Assembly (NCBI RefSeq): GCF_001951155.1
Contig: NZ_CP016359.1
Location: forward strand, 1,946,001-2,010,000
Reading direction: 5' to 3'
Source: Christiangramia flava JLT2011
Lineage (GTDB): Bacteria; Bacteroidota; Bacteroidia; Flavobacteriales; Flavobacteriaceae
DNA: 64,000 bases
The notes below the pieces were generated by a model. It made no database searches. It saw nothing but the letters and a program-made list of their open reading frames with translations, and had not been told where the DNA came from. Below are positions 1 through 8,860 of the stretch, one piece after another (positions within the stretch are counted from its first letter, which is position 1; every line of letters starts with the position of its first letter). A program made the translations under genes and the position numbers.

Positions 1-1
1 T

Positions 2-622
2 TTTATCAGTGCGTCAACCGATCTGGACCGTTCCGATGGGAATTTTACGGTAACCGTGCAGTCCTATTTTGGTGAAGAGGATTTTGAAAAATTCTCGATG
101 TGGATAGACCTGAACGACAATGGTGTTTTTGATGATGAGGAGCGTGTGATCACTTCTGAAGTCATTGCCGCACCAAACACTTCTTATTCTTTTGACTTTA
201 CTATTCCGAATGATGCGCCGCTTGGTCAGCATCTGCTCAGAATCAGAGCAGGGGACACGCGCTACGAAGGAGATCTGAATGACCCGTGTTCTGTTATGGA
301 CTATGGAACCACGCATGACTATTCAGTAAACGTGACCGATTCTACCCTGGATATTGAAGATTTCATCCTGAATGAAGCCAGTCTCGTGGTGTTAACCGAA
401 GGGGACAGCCAGTACCGCGTGGTGATGGAAACCAGTTTTGACCAGCCACTTCGTATTACCGTTCACAATATTCTCGGCCAAAAAATGCTGGAGAACAAAT
501 TGGAGAACAATGGCGATGGCTATGTGTATGACCTGGATATGTCGTATGCGGCACGGGGCGTTTACCTGGTTCGCGTTGGAACCCGAAAAGTGGGGAAGGT
601 CAAGCGATTCATTGTGAAGTAA
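2..622 (+). CDS. T9SS-exported GEVED-domain protein, 3' part
   Basis: The reading frame is already open at the left edge, so only about 206 C-terminal codons are visible. The first ~100 residues look like a GEVED domain: a Ca-binding-like DLNDNGVFDDEE stretch, then a beta-rich part ending in DYGTTHDYSVNV. The last ~75 residues are a type A sorting domain of the type IX secretion system (ILGQ motif, a G-Y-x-Y-D-L segment, RGVYLVRV, and a basic end KRFIVK). Such proteins cross the outer membrane and are anchored or released at the surface. The upstream part, probably an enzyme such as a peptidase, lies outside the window, so the activity is unknown. Confidence 0.85.
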   Translation, partial: FISASTDLDRSDGNFTVTVQSYFGEEDFEKFSMWIDLNDNGVFDDEERVITSEVIAAPNTSYSFDFTIPNDAPLGQHLLRIRAGDTRYEGDLNDPCSVMDYGTTHDYSVNVTDSTLDIEDFILNEASLVVLTEGDSQYRVVMETSFDQPLRITVHNILGQKMLENKLENNGDGYVYDLDMSYAARGVYLVRVGTRKVGKVKRFIVK

Positions 623-638
623 TAGCACGAACTGTTCC

Positions 639-668
639 TTGGAATTTGAATAGATAGCCTTATTTTTG
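639..668 (+). promoter_or_regulatory. Bacteroidetes-type promoter of exodeoxyribonuclease III
   Basis: A TTG at 639-641 is followed, after 19 bp, by TATTTTTG at 661-668, matching the flavobacterial -33 TTG / -7 TAnnTTTG pattern. The start codon lies at 685, leaving a short leader. Confidence 0.5.
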
Positions 669-684
669 GGTAAAATTCAATTTC

Positions 685-1446
685 ATGACGATCGTTTCCT
701 ATAACGTGAATGGCATACGCGCCGCCATTCGAAAAGGTTTTTTAGAATGGGTGCAGCAATGCGATCCCGATGTGGTTTGCCTTCAGGAGATCAAGGCGCA
801 ACCAGACCAGCTGAATCTCGAAGATTTTGAAGAGGCTGGCTACCCTTACCATTATTGGCATCCTGCCGAGAAAAAGGGCTATAGCGGCGTGGCGATTCTC
901 AGCAAGCACAAACCTGAAAATGTGGTTTATGGAACCGGTATAGATTATATGGATTTTGAAGGAAGAACGATACGTGCCGATTTTGAGGATTTTTCGGTCA
1001 TGAGTTTGTATTTGCCTTCCGGGACCAATATAAACAGGCTGGAACACAAATTTCGCTTTATGGATGATTTTCAGGAATATATCGATGACCTGAAAGAATC
1101 GGTGCCAAACCTGATCATTTGCGGCGATTACAATATTTGTCACCAGGCGATCGACATCCACGATCCGGTACGACTGAAAACCGTTTCAGGATTTCTTCCG
1201 GAAGAACGCGCCTGGATAGAAGGTTTTATGAAGAGCGGTTTCATCGATTCTTTCCGCCATTTCAATGAAGAAGGCGATCACTATTCCTGGTGGAGTTACC
1301 GTGCCAATGCCCGAAATAACAATAAAGGCTGGAGGATCGATTATAATTTGGTAGCGGAACCTTTGCGCGACCGCCTCAAAAGAGCGGTTATTTTGCCAGA
1401 AGCATACCATAGTGACCATTGTCCCGTTCTAGTAGAAATCGACTAA
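685..1446 (+). CDS. xth: exodeoxyribonuclease III (AP endonuclease)
   Basis: Member of the ExoIII/APE1 endonuclease-exonuclease-phosphatase family, which cuts DNA 5' to abasic sites and trims 3' blocks in base excision repair. The 253 residues cover the full fold. Visible motifs are the N-terminal YNVNGIRAA, the metal-binding LQEIKAQ glutamate, the GDYNICH segment holding the catalytic Asp-x-Asn, and the C-terminal SDHCPV Asp-His pair. The length is normal for bacterial ExoIII. The gene stands just ahead of an OmpA lipoprotein gene with a 10 bp gap, so they may share a transcript, though there is no functional link. Confidence 0.95.
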   Translation: MTIVSYNVNGIRAAIRKGFLEWVQQCDPDVVCLQEIKAQPDQLNLEDFEEAGYPYHYWHPAEKKGYSGVAILSKHKPENVVYGTGIDYMDFEGRTIRADFEDFSVMSLYLPSGTNINRLEHKFRFMDDFQEYIDDLKESVPNLIICGDYNICHQAIDIHDPVRLKTVSGFLPEERAWIEGFMKSGFIDSFRHFNEEGDHYSWWSYRANARNNNKGWRIDYNLVAEPLRDRLKRAVILPEAYHSDHCPVLVEID

Positions 1447-1456
1447 AGAAAACATC

Positions 1457-2419
1457 ATGAAAATAAGAATTATAGCCATCCTGAGTTTGAGCATTTTGCT
1501 GAATTCCTGTGTTTCGGCTAAGAAGTATAAAGAACTTGAAAGCCGAAATGCCAGTTTGCAACGAGAGAACCGCGCGATGAACGACGACCTGAACGATTTC
1601 AGTGAAAATAATAAGAGGCTAACGACCGACCTGGATAAACTGCGCGAGGAGCATGAAAGTCTCACTGCCGAACGAAACGATCTCTTTCAGAAACTGGAAG
1701 CCCTGAAGAAAAATTATGCGAGCCTTGAAAGCTCGTATGACGCTTTGGAAGCCAATTCTTCCGCAGCCATCGCGGAAAATTCTCGGCAGAATCGGGAATT
1801 GCTGGCCCAGTTGGATGAGAAAGAAGCCGCTTTGCTGCAGGAGCAGAACAGGCTGGAAAAACTAGAAAAAGATTTACGGTCAAGAAGTCAGCGAGTTGAT
1901 GAACTGGAACGTGTGATTGCTGAAAAAGACGCGAAAATGAACGCGCTCAAAGATGCCGTTTCCAATGCGCTGACCAATTTTGAAGGGAAAGGGCTAACCG
2001 TGGAACAACGAAACGGAAAAGTATATGTATCCATGGAAAATAAGCTGCTATTCGATTCAGGTAGCTGGGCTGTAAATGCTGAGGGACGCAAGGCGGTGAA
2101 GCAACTGGGACAGGTCCTGGCTGAAAACCCTGATATCGCCGTGCTAATTGAAGGCCATACTGATAACGTACCCTATAACGGAAGCGGCCAGTTAAAAGAT
2201 AACTGGGATCTTTCTACCAAGCGTGCTACCTCCATTGTGCAGATATTGCGCGAAAATTCCGGGATCGACCCACAAAATCTTACTGCTGCCGGACGGGGCG
2301 AATTTGCTCCCGTTGCAACAAACGAAACGGCTCAGGGCAAAGCCAAGAACCGTCGTATAGAGGTGATCCTTACTCCAAAACTGGATGAGATCACGAAGCT
2401 GCTTCAGGAAAGCAACTAG
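1457..2419 (+). CDS. OmpA-family lipoprotein with long coiled coil
   Basis: A signal peptide ends in the lipobox LNSC with Cys18, so the mature protein should be lipid-anchored. Residues ~22-165 form a highly charged, heptad-rich coiled coil. Residues ~195-315 are an OmpA C-terminal peptidoglycan-binding domain, with IEGHTDN, the NWDLSTKRA segment and the NRRIEVILTP end. The likely role is tethering the outer membrane to peptidoglycan, with the coiled coil as spacer. Its stop codon overlaps the stop of the convergent Dps-like gene by 3 bases. No terminator is visible between them. Confidence 0.9.
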   Translation: MKIRIIAILSLSILLNSCVSAKKYKELESRNASLQRENRAMNDDLNDFSENNKRLTTDLDKLREEHESLTAERNDLFQKLEALKKNYASLESSYDALEANSSAAIAENSRQNRELLAQLDEKEAALLQEQNRLEKLEKDLRSRSQRVDELERVIAEKDAKMNALKDAVSNALTNFEGKGLTVEQRNGKVYVSMENKLLFDSGSWAVNAEGRKAVKQLGQVLAENPDIAVLIEGHTDNVPYNGSGQLKDNWDLSTKRATSIVQILRENSGIDPQNLTAAGRGEFAPVATNETAQGKAKNRRIEVILTPKLDEITKLLQESN

Positions 2420-2970
2420 TAGTTGTATGTGAAACTTCTGAGTTTCCAGAGGTGCAGATCAATGGTATTTCTTAAGCCAATCAGCAAATCCTGGGAGACC
2501 GCGTCCGTTTCAGCGACTGAATCGATGCGTTTTCCCAGCCGTTCGCTAATTTTCTGATATCGATCGGTCAAAGAAGCGACGACCTCATGATCTTTCTGAA
2601 ATCCTTCCGGAATAGTTCCAAGATTGGCCTGTTGTCCAGCCTGGGGGGGGCGGCCGTCTGCAGGTTGTCCTAAAGCCAGTTTTCGTTCGGCAACAGCATC
2701 AATATAACCGGAAAGATCGCCGTATAATTCTTCTAAAAGTTCGTGTAGGCTGATAAACTGAGGTCCGCGTAAATTCCAGTGAGCCTGGTGCACGGCATGT
2801 TTCTGTTCGATCAGCTCGTATAACGTGGCCTGTAATGCCTCGGTGCTGGCGGTCGTTTTTTCCGGAGTAAGAGGCAGTTTGGCGTTCACTGCTGAATTTT
2901 GATAATTGGGTTGTTGCGCAAATACCGGTGACCATCCCAGAAAGATGGCCACAAAAAGTAATTTTTTCAT
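2416..2970 (-). CDS. Dps/ferritin-like protein with signal peptide
   Basis: The 184-residue product has a Sec-type signal peptide (MKKLLFVAIFLGWSPVFAQ) followed by a Dps-like four-helix ferritin domain. The Dps hallmark is clear: HWNLRGPQF, then LHELLEELYGDL and a D-x-x-AER element, which supply the inter-subunit ferroxidase ligands of DNA-starvation proteins. Dps is normally cytosolic, so an exported form that stores iron or detoxifies peroxide outside the cytoplasm is my inference. I start at the ATG at 2970; a TTG five codons upstream would put SQKT before the signal peptide. The coding strand has a run of eight C inside the Pro-rich loop (2643-2650 on the + strand), a possible slippage or sequencing-error site. 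Confidence 0.8.
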   Translation of the reverse strand: MKKLLFVAIFLGWSPVFAQQPNYQNSAVNAKLPLTPEKTTASTEALQATLYELIEQKHAVHQAHWNLRGPQFISLHELLEELYGDLSGYIDAVAERKLALGQPADGRPPQAGQQANLGTIPEGFQKDHEVVASLTDRYQKISERLGKRIDSVAETDAVSQDLLIGLRNTIDLHLWKLRSFTYNY

Positions 2971-3067
2971 AGTTTTTTGCGACAATTTAAGCTTCTTATA
3001 ATGTTTTGGCTGTTAAGGTTTTGGCAATTAGTTTTAAGGTAATGGTAATTTGTGGAAACTCGTAAAA

Positions 3068-3098
3068 TTGAATTTGTGAAGGTGAACGATTACCTTTG
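3068..3098 (+). promoter_or_regulatory. promoter of the aldo/keto reductase gene
   Basis: TTG at 3068-3070, a 20 bp spacer and TACCTTTG at 3091-3098 fit the Bacteroidetes -33/-7 consensus. The ATG follows 14 bp after the -7 box. Confidence 0.5.
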
Positions 3099-3112
3099 AA
3101 AGAAAAATTTGC

Positions 3113-4147
3113 ATGAAATATTCGAAATTACCAAATACTGATATTGAAGTAAGCAAGATCTGCCTGGGATCCATGACCTGGGGGGAGCAGAACACGGAAG
3201 TCGAAGGCCACGAACAGATCGATTACGCGCTGGAGAAAGGCGTAAATTTTATTGATACTGCGGAAATGTATTCCGTTCCTGCAAAACCTGAAACCCAGGG
3301 AAGCACCGAAAAGATCATTGGGAGCTGGTTCAAAAAGACCGGAAGAAGAAAAGAAGTGGTCCTGGCATCCAAAATTGCCGGTCCCGCCGCTATGGCCTCT
3401 CATATTCGACCAAAACTGGACTTTTCTAAAGAGGCTGTGGAAGATGCGGTGAACAAAAGCCTGGAACGACTGCAGACAGATTATATCGACCTTTACCAGT
3501 TGCACTGGCCGGAACGAAATACCAATTATTTTGGACAATTAGGATATCGTCACGATACTTCGGAAGAATGGGAAGATAATTTCCTGGAAGTTCTAGAGAA
3601 TCTTCAGGAGCAGGTAGCTAAAGGGAAGATCAGGAATATTGGCCTTTCCAATGAAACACCTTTTGGGTTGATGCGTTTTCTTGAGGAAAGCAAGAAGGAA
3701 TTGCCGCGTGTAAGTACCGTTCAAAACCCGTACAGCCTGTTGAATCGTAAAGATGAGGTTGGGCTCACAGAAGTGCTGCATCGCGAAAATGTGGGATTAT
3801 TGCCTTATTCACCGCTGGGGATGGGCGTGCTTTCCGGGAAACACCTGGACGGTATCCAGCCAAATACGCGTTTGAGTCTTTTTCCGCAGTATAAAAGGTA
3901 CTCCGGTGACACCGCAACAGAAGCGACTCGCCGCTATAAAAAGCTGGCAGATCAGCATGGTTTAAGCCTCACACACTTGTCGCTTGCATTCGTGAACCAG
4001 CAATCTTTCGTTACGAGCAATATCATTGGGGCTACTTCCATGGAACAGCTGAAGGAAAACATCAGCAGTATCGATGTGGTCCTTTCTGAAGAAATTCTGA
4101 AGGAGATCGATAAAATCCATCACTCGATTCCAAATCCGGCACCTTAA
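3113..4147 (+). CDS. tas: NADP(H)-dependent aldo/keto reductase, Tas-like
   Basis: The 344 residues match the length and layout of E. coli Tas, an aldo/keto reductase of unknown physiological substrate. The (beta/alpha)8 barrel motifs are visible: the N-terminal LPNTDIEVSKICLGSMTWG, the active-site FIDTAEMYSVP with Asp48 and Tyr53, a VVLASKIAG lysine, the LYQLHWPER histidine, and the C-terminal cofactor segment SNIIGATSMEQLKENI. The enzyme should be a soluble cytosolic oxidoreductase that reduces aldehydes or ketones. It stands alone behind its own promoter, and its 3' end overlaps the convergent M23 gene by 4 bases. The symbol rests on overall similarity only. Confidence 0.85.
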   Translation: MKYSKLPNTDIEVSKICLGSMTWGEQNTEVEGHEQIDYALEKGVNFIDTAEMYSVPAKPETQGSTEKIIGSWFKKTGRRKEVVLASKIAGPAAMASHIRPKLDFSKEAVEDAVNKSLERLQTDYIDLYQLHWPERNTNYFGQLGYRHDTSEEWEDNFLEVLENLQEQVAKGKIRNIGLSNETPFGLMRFLEESKKELPRVSTVQNPYSLLNRKDEVGLTEVLHRENVGLLPYSPLGMGVLSGKHLDGIQPNTRLSLFPQYKRYSGDTATEATRRYKKLADQHGLSLTHLSLAFVNQQSFVTSNIIGATSMEQLKENISSIDVVLSEEILKEIDKIHHSIPNPAP

Positions 4148-5277
4148 TTCATGGGAGTTACCAGGCTTTCGTGTATAAAAGCCGAACGATGCAGGCTGTC
4201 TCGAACATGAAACCAATCAGCCGACTTTCCCTGCACGCTCAAAATTTCACCGGCTTCGGCATTTCTGAGAATTTCAGAATTGCTGGTGGCCGGTTTATTT
4301 CTTAATACGGCTTTTCTGGCTGAAATACTGAGCCTGGCGGGCATGATTTTTTCCGACGAAGCAATGTTATCAGCTTCTTCCTGCAGGTATACATAGCCAA
4401 TGGGGTCTATCGCGCCCTGCTGGGTATAAATCCCGAAATGCAGGTGGGATGGCGTGGTTCGTGCATTGCCGGTATTTCCCACGAATCCCAGAGTATCACC
4501 CAGATTTACACGGTCAATTCCCGGTTTGATACTGTCCAGGTGCGCATAATAAAGCGATTGCCGTCTTTTAGGGTCACGTAACCACACCTGTTTACCTCCA
4601 AGGCCTTTCTCACCCGTGTATCCAATATTTCCGGACACGGCGGCCAGCACCGGAGTGCCTTTTTTGGCAAAAATGTCCACACCTTTGTGATTGCGCTTTC
4701 CGCCGTCGCGAATATCTCCGAAATAACTTCCAATATCGGCGTTACGACCGCCCATGACGGGGAAAAGGTAGGCCGGTGATTTCGAGATGTGAATGCGGAA
4801 AGGAGTGTTTGCTTCGATCTCCGGCTGAAAAATGACTTTATACAAACCTGCTTGCCTGGATTCGAACTGGATATTTTTTTCGGAAGCTTTACCGGATGCC
4901 AGTTTTTGAAAACCGGAAACTTCTTCTTTATTCTGGCGGTAGATGTCTGAAAAGATCAGAACCTGGCTGCTGTCGGTTTCAAAGTGTGCTTCAATGATCT
5001 CTCCGGGCAAAAGGTAGGTCTCATAACTGTAAACTGCAAAACTCCTGGGCTGCAGTCGCCCAATCTCAGAATAAGGCAATTCTACGGCCACGGAATCGCG
5101 AAGACCAATCTCTGCCTGGTCCTGCCAAAACCGGAACAGTTCATCTGAAATTTCCCGGTCTTTCTGATATTGTTCCTTTTCAGATAAACCGATGATTTTA
5201 TCTTTCGCTTTCTCGATTTGGGAGCACGAAGTAAGTATTAAAATGAGGAAATAAAAGAGTGATTTTTTAACCGACAT
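4144..5277 (-). CDS. M23-family metallopeptidase lipoprotein with SH3-like tail
   Basis: From the ATG at 5277 the product has 377 residues and a lipoprotein signal (LILTSC, Cys18). An ATG four codons upstream is less likely. The C-terminal half is a LytM/M23 zinc endopeptidase domain: HKGVDIFAKKGTPV supplies the first His and Asp, YAHLDSI and PSHLHFGIY complete the metal and catalytic set. The final ~65 residues look like a bacterial SH3 domain (VLRNKP, WFHVR). The N-terminal ~170 residues carry a beta-rich domain of unknown type. Expected role: envelope-anchored cleavage of peptide cross-links in peptidoglycan. It is last in the leftward run behind radA, 32 bp from its stop. Confidence 0.88.
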   Translation of the reverse strand: MSVKKSLFYFLILILTSCSQIEKAKDKIIGLSEKEQYQKDREISDELFRFWQDQAEIGLRDSVAVELPYSEIGRLQPRSFAVYSYETYLLPGEIIEAHFETDSSQVLIFSDIYRQNKEEVSGFQKLASGKASEKNIQFESRQAGLYKVIFQPEIEANTPFRIHISKSPAYLFPVMGGRNADIGSYFGDIRDGGKRNHKGVDIFAKKGTPVLAAVSGNIGYTGEKGLGGKQVWLRDPKRRQSLYYAHLDSIKPGIDRVNLGDTLGFVGNTGNARTTPSHLHFGIYTQQGAIDPIGYVYLQEEADNIASSEKIMPARLSISARKAVLRNKPATSNSEILRNAEAGEILSVQGKSADWFHVRDSLHRSAFIHESLVTPMN

Positions 5278-5321
5278 GATCTGCAACAACTTGTCGCAAA
5301 TATAATCAGCAATTATGCCAA

Positions 5322-6686
5322 TTACCCAAACAAACGGCTCACAACATCCTCAATTTTAGATACTTTTATGATTTGAATGCCGCTTTCCCGTTTCGGAATT
5401 TTGCTTTGAGAAGAGATCATGATCGAGGCAAAACCCAGTTTTTCGGCTTCCACGATTCGTTGCTCCACTCTGGTCACAGGTCTGATCTCGCCTGCCAGGC
5501 CAACTTCAGCTGCGAAACAAATGTCTTTTTCCAGCGGAATGTCTTCATTGGAAGAAAGGATGGCGGCGATCACTGCGAGGTCTATCGCGGGATCATCCAC
5601 CGAGATTCCACCGGTTATATTCAAAAAAACGTCTTTGGCACCCAGCCTGAACCCGGCTCTTTTTTCCAAAACTGCCAGTAGCATGTTCAGTCTTTTGGCA
5701 TTGTAACCGGTCGTGGAGCGTTGCGGAGTTCCGTAAACGGCGGTGCTTACGAGCGCCTGGATTTCGATCATGAGCGGGCGCATGCCTTCCAATGTAGCTG
5801 AAATGGCCGTTCCACTCAATTCCTCCACGTGTTTGGAGATCAGGATTTCCGAAGGATTGAGCACTTCCCGGAGTCCGCTGCCCTGCATTTCGTAAATTCC
5901 CAATTCATGTGTGGAACCAAAACGGTTCTTATGAGCTCTTAAAATTCGGTACACATGGTTGCGGTCACCTTCAAACTGAAGCACCGTATCCACCATATGC
6001 TCCAGCACTTTTGGCCCGGCTATACTGCCTTCTTTGGTGATGTGCCCGATTAGGATGACCGGAGTATTGCTTTCTTTGGCAAATTTGATCAGTTCCGCCG
6101 TACATTCCCTGATCTGGGAAATACTTCCCGGCGAACTTTCAATATAATCGCTATGCAGGGTTTGTATCGAATCAATAATTACCACTTCAGGCTCGATGCT
6201 TTCGATCTGGCGGAAGATATTCTGCGTCTTGGTTTCGGTTAGGATATAGCAATTGGCCGGATTCGGGTTGATACGTTCGGCCCGCATCTTGATCTGTTGC
6301 TGGCTTTCTTCTCCGGAAACATATAAAACCCGGTATTTCAGCTGAAGCGAAATCTGAAGCAGCAGCGTGCTTTTTCCAATTCCGGGCTCACCGCCTAGCA
6401 GGGTTAATGATCCGGGAACGAGTCCGCCGCCTAGCACTCGATCGAGTTCCTGGTTGCTGGTGACCATTCGATGTTGCGGGGCGGTTTCAATTTCAGCAAC
6501 TAAAAGGGGTTTGCTCGCCTTTACCGCTTCTTTTTTAGCAGAAGTTTTCCAGTCTTTGGGATCGGGTTTGGAAACCATTTCTTCCACGATCGTGTTCCAT
6601 TCCCCGCAGGCGTTGCATTTTCCCTGCCATTTTGCATACTGAGCGCCACATTTCTGGCAATAAAAGGTGGTTTTGACCTTTGCCAT
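5322..6686 (-). CDS. radA: DNA repair protein RadA
   Basis: RadA is a RecA-like helicase that promotes branch migration during homologous recombination. The 454 residues have the full set of features: an N-terminal C4 zinc finger (CQKC...CNAC), Walker A GGEPGIGKST near residue 95, the RadA-specific KNRFGS motif near residue 253, and a C-terminal Lon-protease-like domain with GGISVDDPAIDLA. It lies 18 bp downstream of the esterase-like gene and is probably cotranscribed with it. Confidence 0.97.
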   Translation of the reverse strand: MAKVKTTFYCQKCGAQYAKWQGKCNACGEWNTIVEEMVSKPDPKDWKTSAKKEAVKASKPLLVAEIETAPQHRMVTSNQELDRVLGGGLVPGSLTLLGGEPGIGKSTLLLQISLQLKYRVLYVSGEESQQQIKMRAERINPNPANCYILTETKTQNIFRQIESIEPEVVIIDSIQTLHSDYIESSPGSISQIRECTAELIKFAKESNTPVILIGHITKEGSIAGPKVLEHMVDTVLQFEGDRNHVYRILRAHKNRFGSTHELGIYEMQGSGLREVLNPSEILISKHVEELSGTAISATLEGMRPLMIEIQALVSTAVYGTPQRSTTGYNAKRLNMLLAVLEKRAGFRLGAKDVFLNITGGISVDDPAIDLAVIAAILSSNEDIPLEKDICFAAEVGLAGEIRPVTRVEQRIVEAEKLGFASIMISSQSKIPKRESGIQIIKVSKIEDVVSRLFG

Positions 6687-6704
6687 AGCTGATTTTAGTT
6701 TTCG

Positions 6705-7853
6705 CTAATAACCGAAATCTTTTTTAATTGCATCGGCTTTTGCGAGCATAAAATCAGTATCGATAAAGGCGATTTTTTGCTGGCCGTAGGCATTCTGGTA
6801 AATGCGCATGGCGCGTTTGGGGTTGCCGGTTTCTTCTTCGTACCGGGCTTCGAAAAAAGTGCCGAGCATCGTACCAGGGAAATTATCGAAGGCCATTTTA
6901 TAAAGGGGTTTGAATTCTTCCCAATTTCGCGTTTTTTCAATCGCCTGGTAAACGGCCAAAAAATCATTCAGGCGAATCTTCTTGCGAACGCCATAAAGGT
7001 CTTCGATAGACTGGTATTTTTCAGTTAGGAACTGGGTTGGAGAGATGCTTGTTTGCAGCAAGGTCTCATTAAAATCTTTTTGGCTGATAGGCCTGTAGAT
7101 TGAAAAAATATCGGCAATTGCTGAAGGAATGGCTTTTCCAACCAGCGTATAGTGGGAGGTATTTTCGAATTCTTCAAATTTATAATGCAGGTTCTTATTG
7201 TCAATTCCCTTCAGTTGGTTGTTAAATGCCAGAATGGCTTTTTTCAGCGTGGGAATATCTTCATCGCTGGTGGCCATATAATACCAGCTACGTGTTTCAG
7301 ATTTAGACAGGGAATTCACGATATGATCGGCCATTCCGGGAGCTAGATCCGGGCTTAGATTAATATATCCGCGGAAGATCGGGTTTTCCTTCAGGAGATA
7401 ATAATTGATAAAATTGGAGGTGAAGTCATGCCCCATAATGATCTTGAAATTCCCGGTTCGGTATTTTTGATCGATGTGAGCCAGCAATTCCATTCCGAGG
7501 AATTCAAAAAACTTCGCGCCTTTATCAACCGGCAGGAAATCCTGTTTGCTGTATTTGGTGTCTTCCATGCGGATACCATCCTGGTTCACCCCCACAACAA
7601 TCATCTCCGGGATATCTTCCCAGTAGGAATAATAATCTACCATACCGGCTACCGGTTCAAATAGGTAATCGCCATCGAGTACCAGCAGTACGGGATAAGT
7701 CTTATCGGTATTTTCTTCGTAATTTCTTGGAAGCTGGATCTTGATCTGCCGACTTTCACCCAGTTTTTCCGAGGAAATATTCTCGTATTTGATCTGGGCC
7801 AGGCATAGCAGCGGCAAGAAAATTGCCCCTAACACAGGTAATAATCGTTTCAT
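6705..7853 (-). CDS. exported alpha/beta-hydrolase-fold protein, esterase D-like, Asp at nucleophile position
   Basis: The 382-residue product has a signal peptide ending near LLCLAQ. Residues ~35-260 resemble the esterase D/Fes-like alpha/beta hydrolases (PVLLVLDGDYLF, MIVVGVNQDG, a late SHYTLVGKAIPSAI histidine). At the nucleophile elbow the expected G-x-S-x-x-G reads GHDFTS, with Asp143 in place of Ser. The C-terminal ~110 residues look helical and TPR-like (PLYKMAFDNFPG, AMRIYQNAYG). The protein may be a non-classical hydrolase or a binding protein. It sits between the flippase-like gene and radA. Confidence 0.75.
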   Translation of the reverse strand: MKRLLPVLGAIFLPLLCLAQIKYENISSEKLGESRQIKIQLPRNYEENTDKTYPVLLVLDGDYLFEPVAGMVDYYSYWEDIPEMIVVGVNQDGIRMEDTKYSKQDFLPVDKGAKFFEFLGMELLAHIDQKYRTGNFKIIMGHDFTSNFINYYLLKENPIFRGYINLSPDLAPGMADHIVNSLSKSETRSWYYMATSDEDIPTLKKAILAFNNQLKGIDNKNLHYKFEEFENTSHYTLVGKAIPSAIADIFSIYRPISQKDFNETLLQTSISPTQFLTEKYQSIEDLYGVRKKIRLNDFLAVYQAIEKTRNWEEFKPLYKMAFDNFPGTMLGTFFEARYEEETGNPKRAMRIYQNAYGQQKIAFIDTDFMLAKADAIKKDFGY

Positions 7854-7888
7854 AGGTTTCGTATTGATTCGGACGGGTAAGGTAAGGA

Positions 7889-8854
7889 TTATTTCCTATT
7901 GTTTAAAACAGGCAATAAAATAAAGGAAAGACCTCCAAAAACCAGAACCACAAAGGTTTGTGTGGCCCAGGATATCCAACCGAAGGCTTCGGCGGCATGA
8001 TCTGGAACCCCGAAAAAAATGAGAATCCCGGCCACGGCAAGCGGGTAAACTCCTATGCCTCCGTTAGTTGCTGAAACGGCGAAAGATCCCACCACAAAAG
8101 CAGCCATGATGCTCCCCGCGGCTACTGAAGCAGTCTCGGGCAGGCAGAATTTAATGACGTAGAACATCCACACGTACATGGTCCAGATGAAAACGGTATG
8201 CCCTAAAAAAGCCCATTTTTTCTCCATCGTCAGAATGCTGCGCATACCCTCCAGCAGGCCTTTTGCCAGTTTCCTGATCTTTGCGAAAGGCTTCCAGGTA
8301 GAACGTCTTACAAGATTCAACCCTAAGATGATGATTCCAACCAGGCCGAAAAAGATCAGAAAAGTATATAGTGGGTTGATGTTTTGCTGATGCAGGTAGG
8401 CCAGGAGATCATCGGTTTGCAGAAAAATGGCCACCAGCACGATGGCGATGAGAATAAAAAGATCGGCAACCCGTTCCGAAATGATAGTTCCGAAGCCTTT
8501 TTCAAAAGGAATGTCGTCATAAGTGGTGAGCGTGACCGCTCTTAACACTTCACCGGATCTTGGGATTCCAAAATTGGCAAGGTAGGCGACCATAACTGCC
8601 ATAAAACGATTCTTAAAACCAGCTTGATATCCCATTGGCTCCAGCATGTATTGCCAGCGCCAGGCACGTGACATATGGGAAAGGGTGCCGAGAAGGAAGG
8701 ATAAAGCGACCCAGGTCTTATCTGCCGCGAGAATGCTTTCCCAAAGCTGTTGGCGTTCTTCGGGTGTCGCCGAACCCAGGGAATACCAGATTAAAAAAAT
8801 CCCCAAAAACAGGGGAATGATAATTTTTAGTAATCTGATAGTCTTTTTGTTCAA
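7889..8854 (-). CDS. flippase-like integral membrane protein (UPF0104/LPG-synthase TM region)
   Basis: The 321-residue product has about eight hydrophobic segments and the family motif in its first third (SRAWRWQYML), with SERVADLF near residue 125 and GGIGVYPLAVAG near residue 265. This matches the lysylphosphatidylglycerol synthase transmembrane / YbhN family. Such proteins act in the inner membrane and are linked to lipid or isoprenoid-linked sugar movement; the substrate is unknown here. It starts 6 bp after the panD stop, so it is probably translated from the panC-panD transcript, a context that says little about its function. Confidence 0.85.
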   Translation of the reverse strand: MNKKTIRLLKIIIPLFLGIFLIWYSLGSATPEERQQLWESILAADKTWVALSFLLGTLSHMSRAWRWQYMLEPMGYQAGFKNRFMAVMVAYLANFGIPRSGEVLRAVTLTTYDDIPFEKGFGTIISERVADLFILIAIVLVAIFLQTDDLLAYLHQQNINPLYTFLIFFGLVGIIILGLNLVRRSTWKPFAKIRKLAKGLLEGMRSILTMEKKWAFLGHTVFIWTMYVWMFYVIKFCLPETASVAAGSIMAAFVVGSFAVSATNGGIGVYPLAVAGILIFFGVPDHAAEAFGWISWATQTFVVLVFGGLSFILLPVLNNRK

Positions 8855-8860
8855 ACTGTG

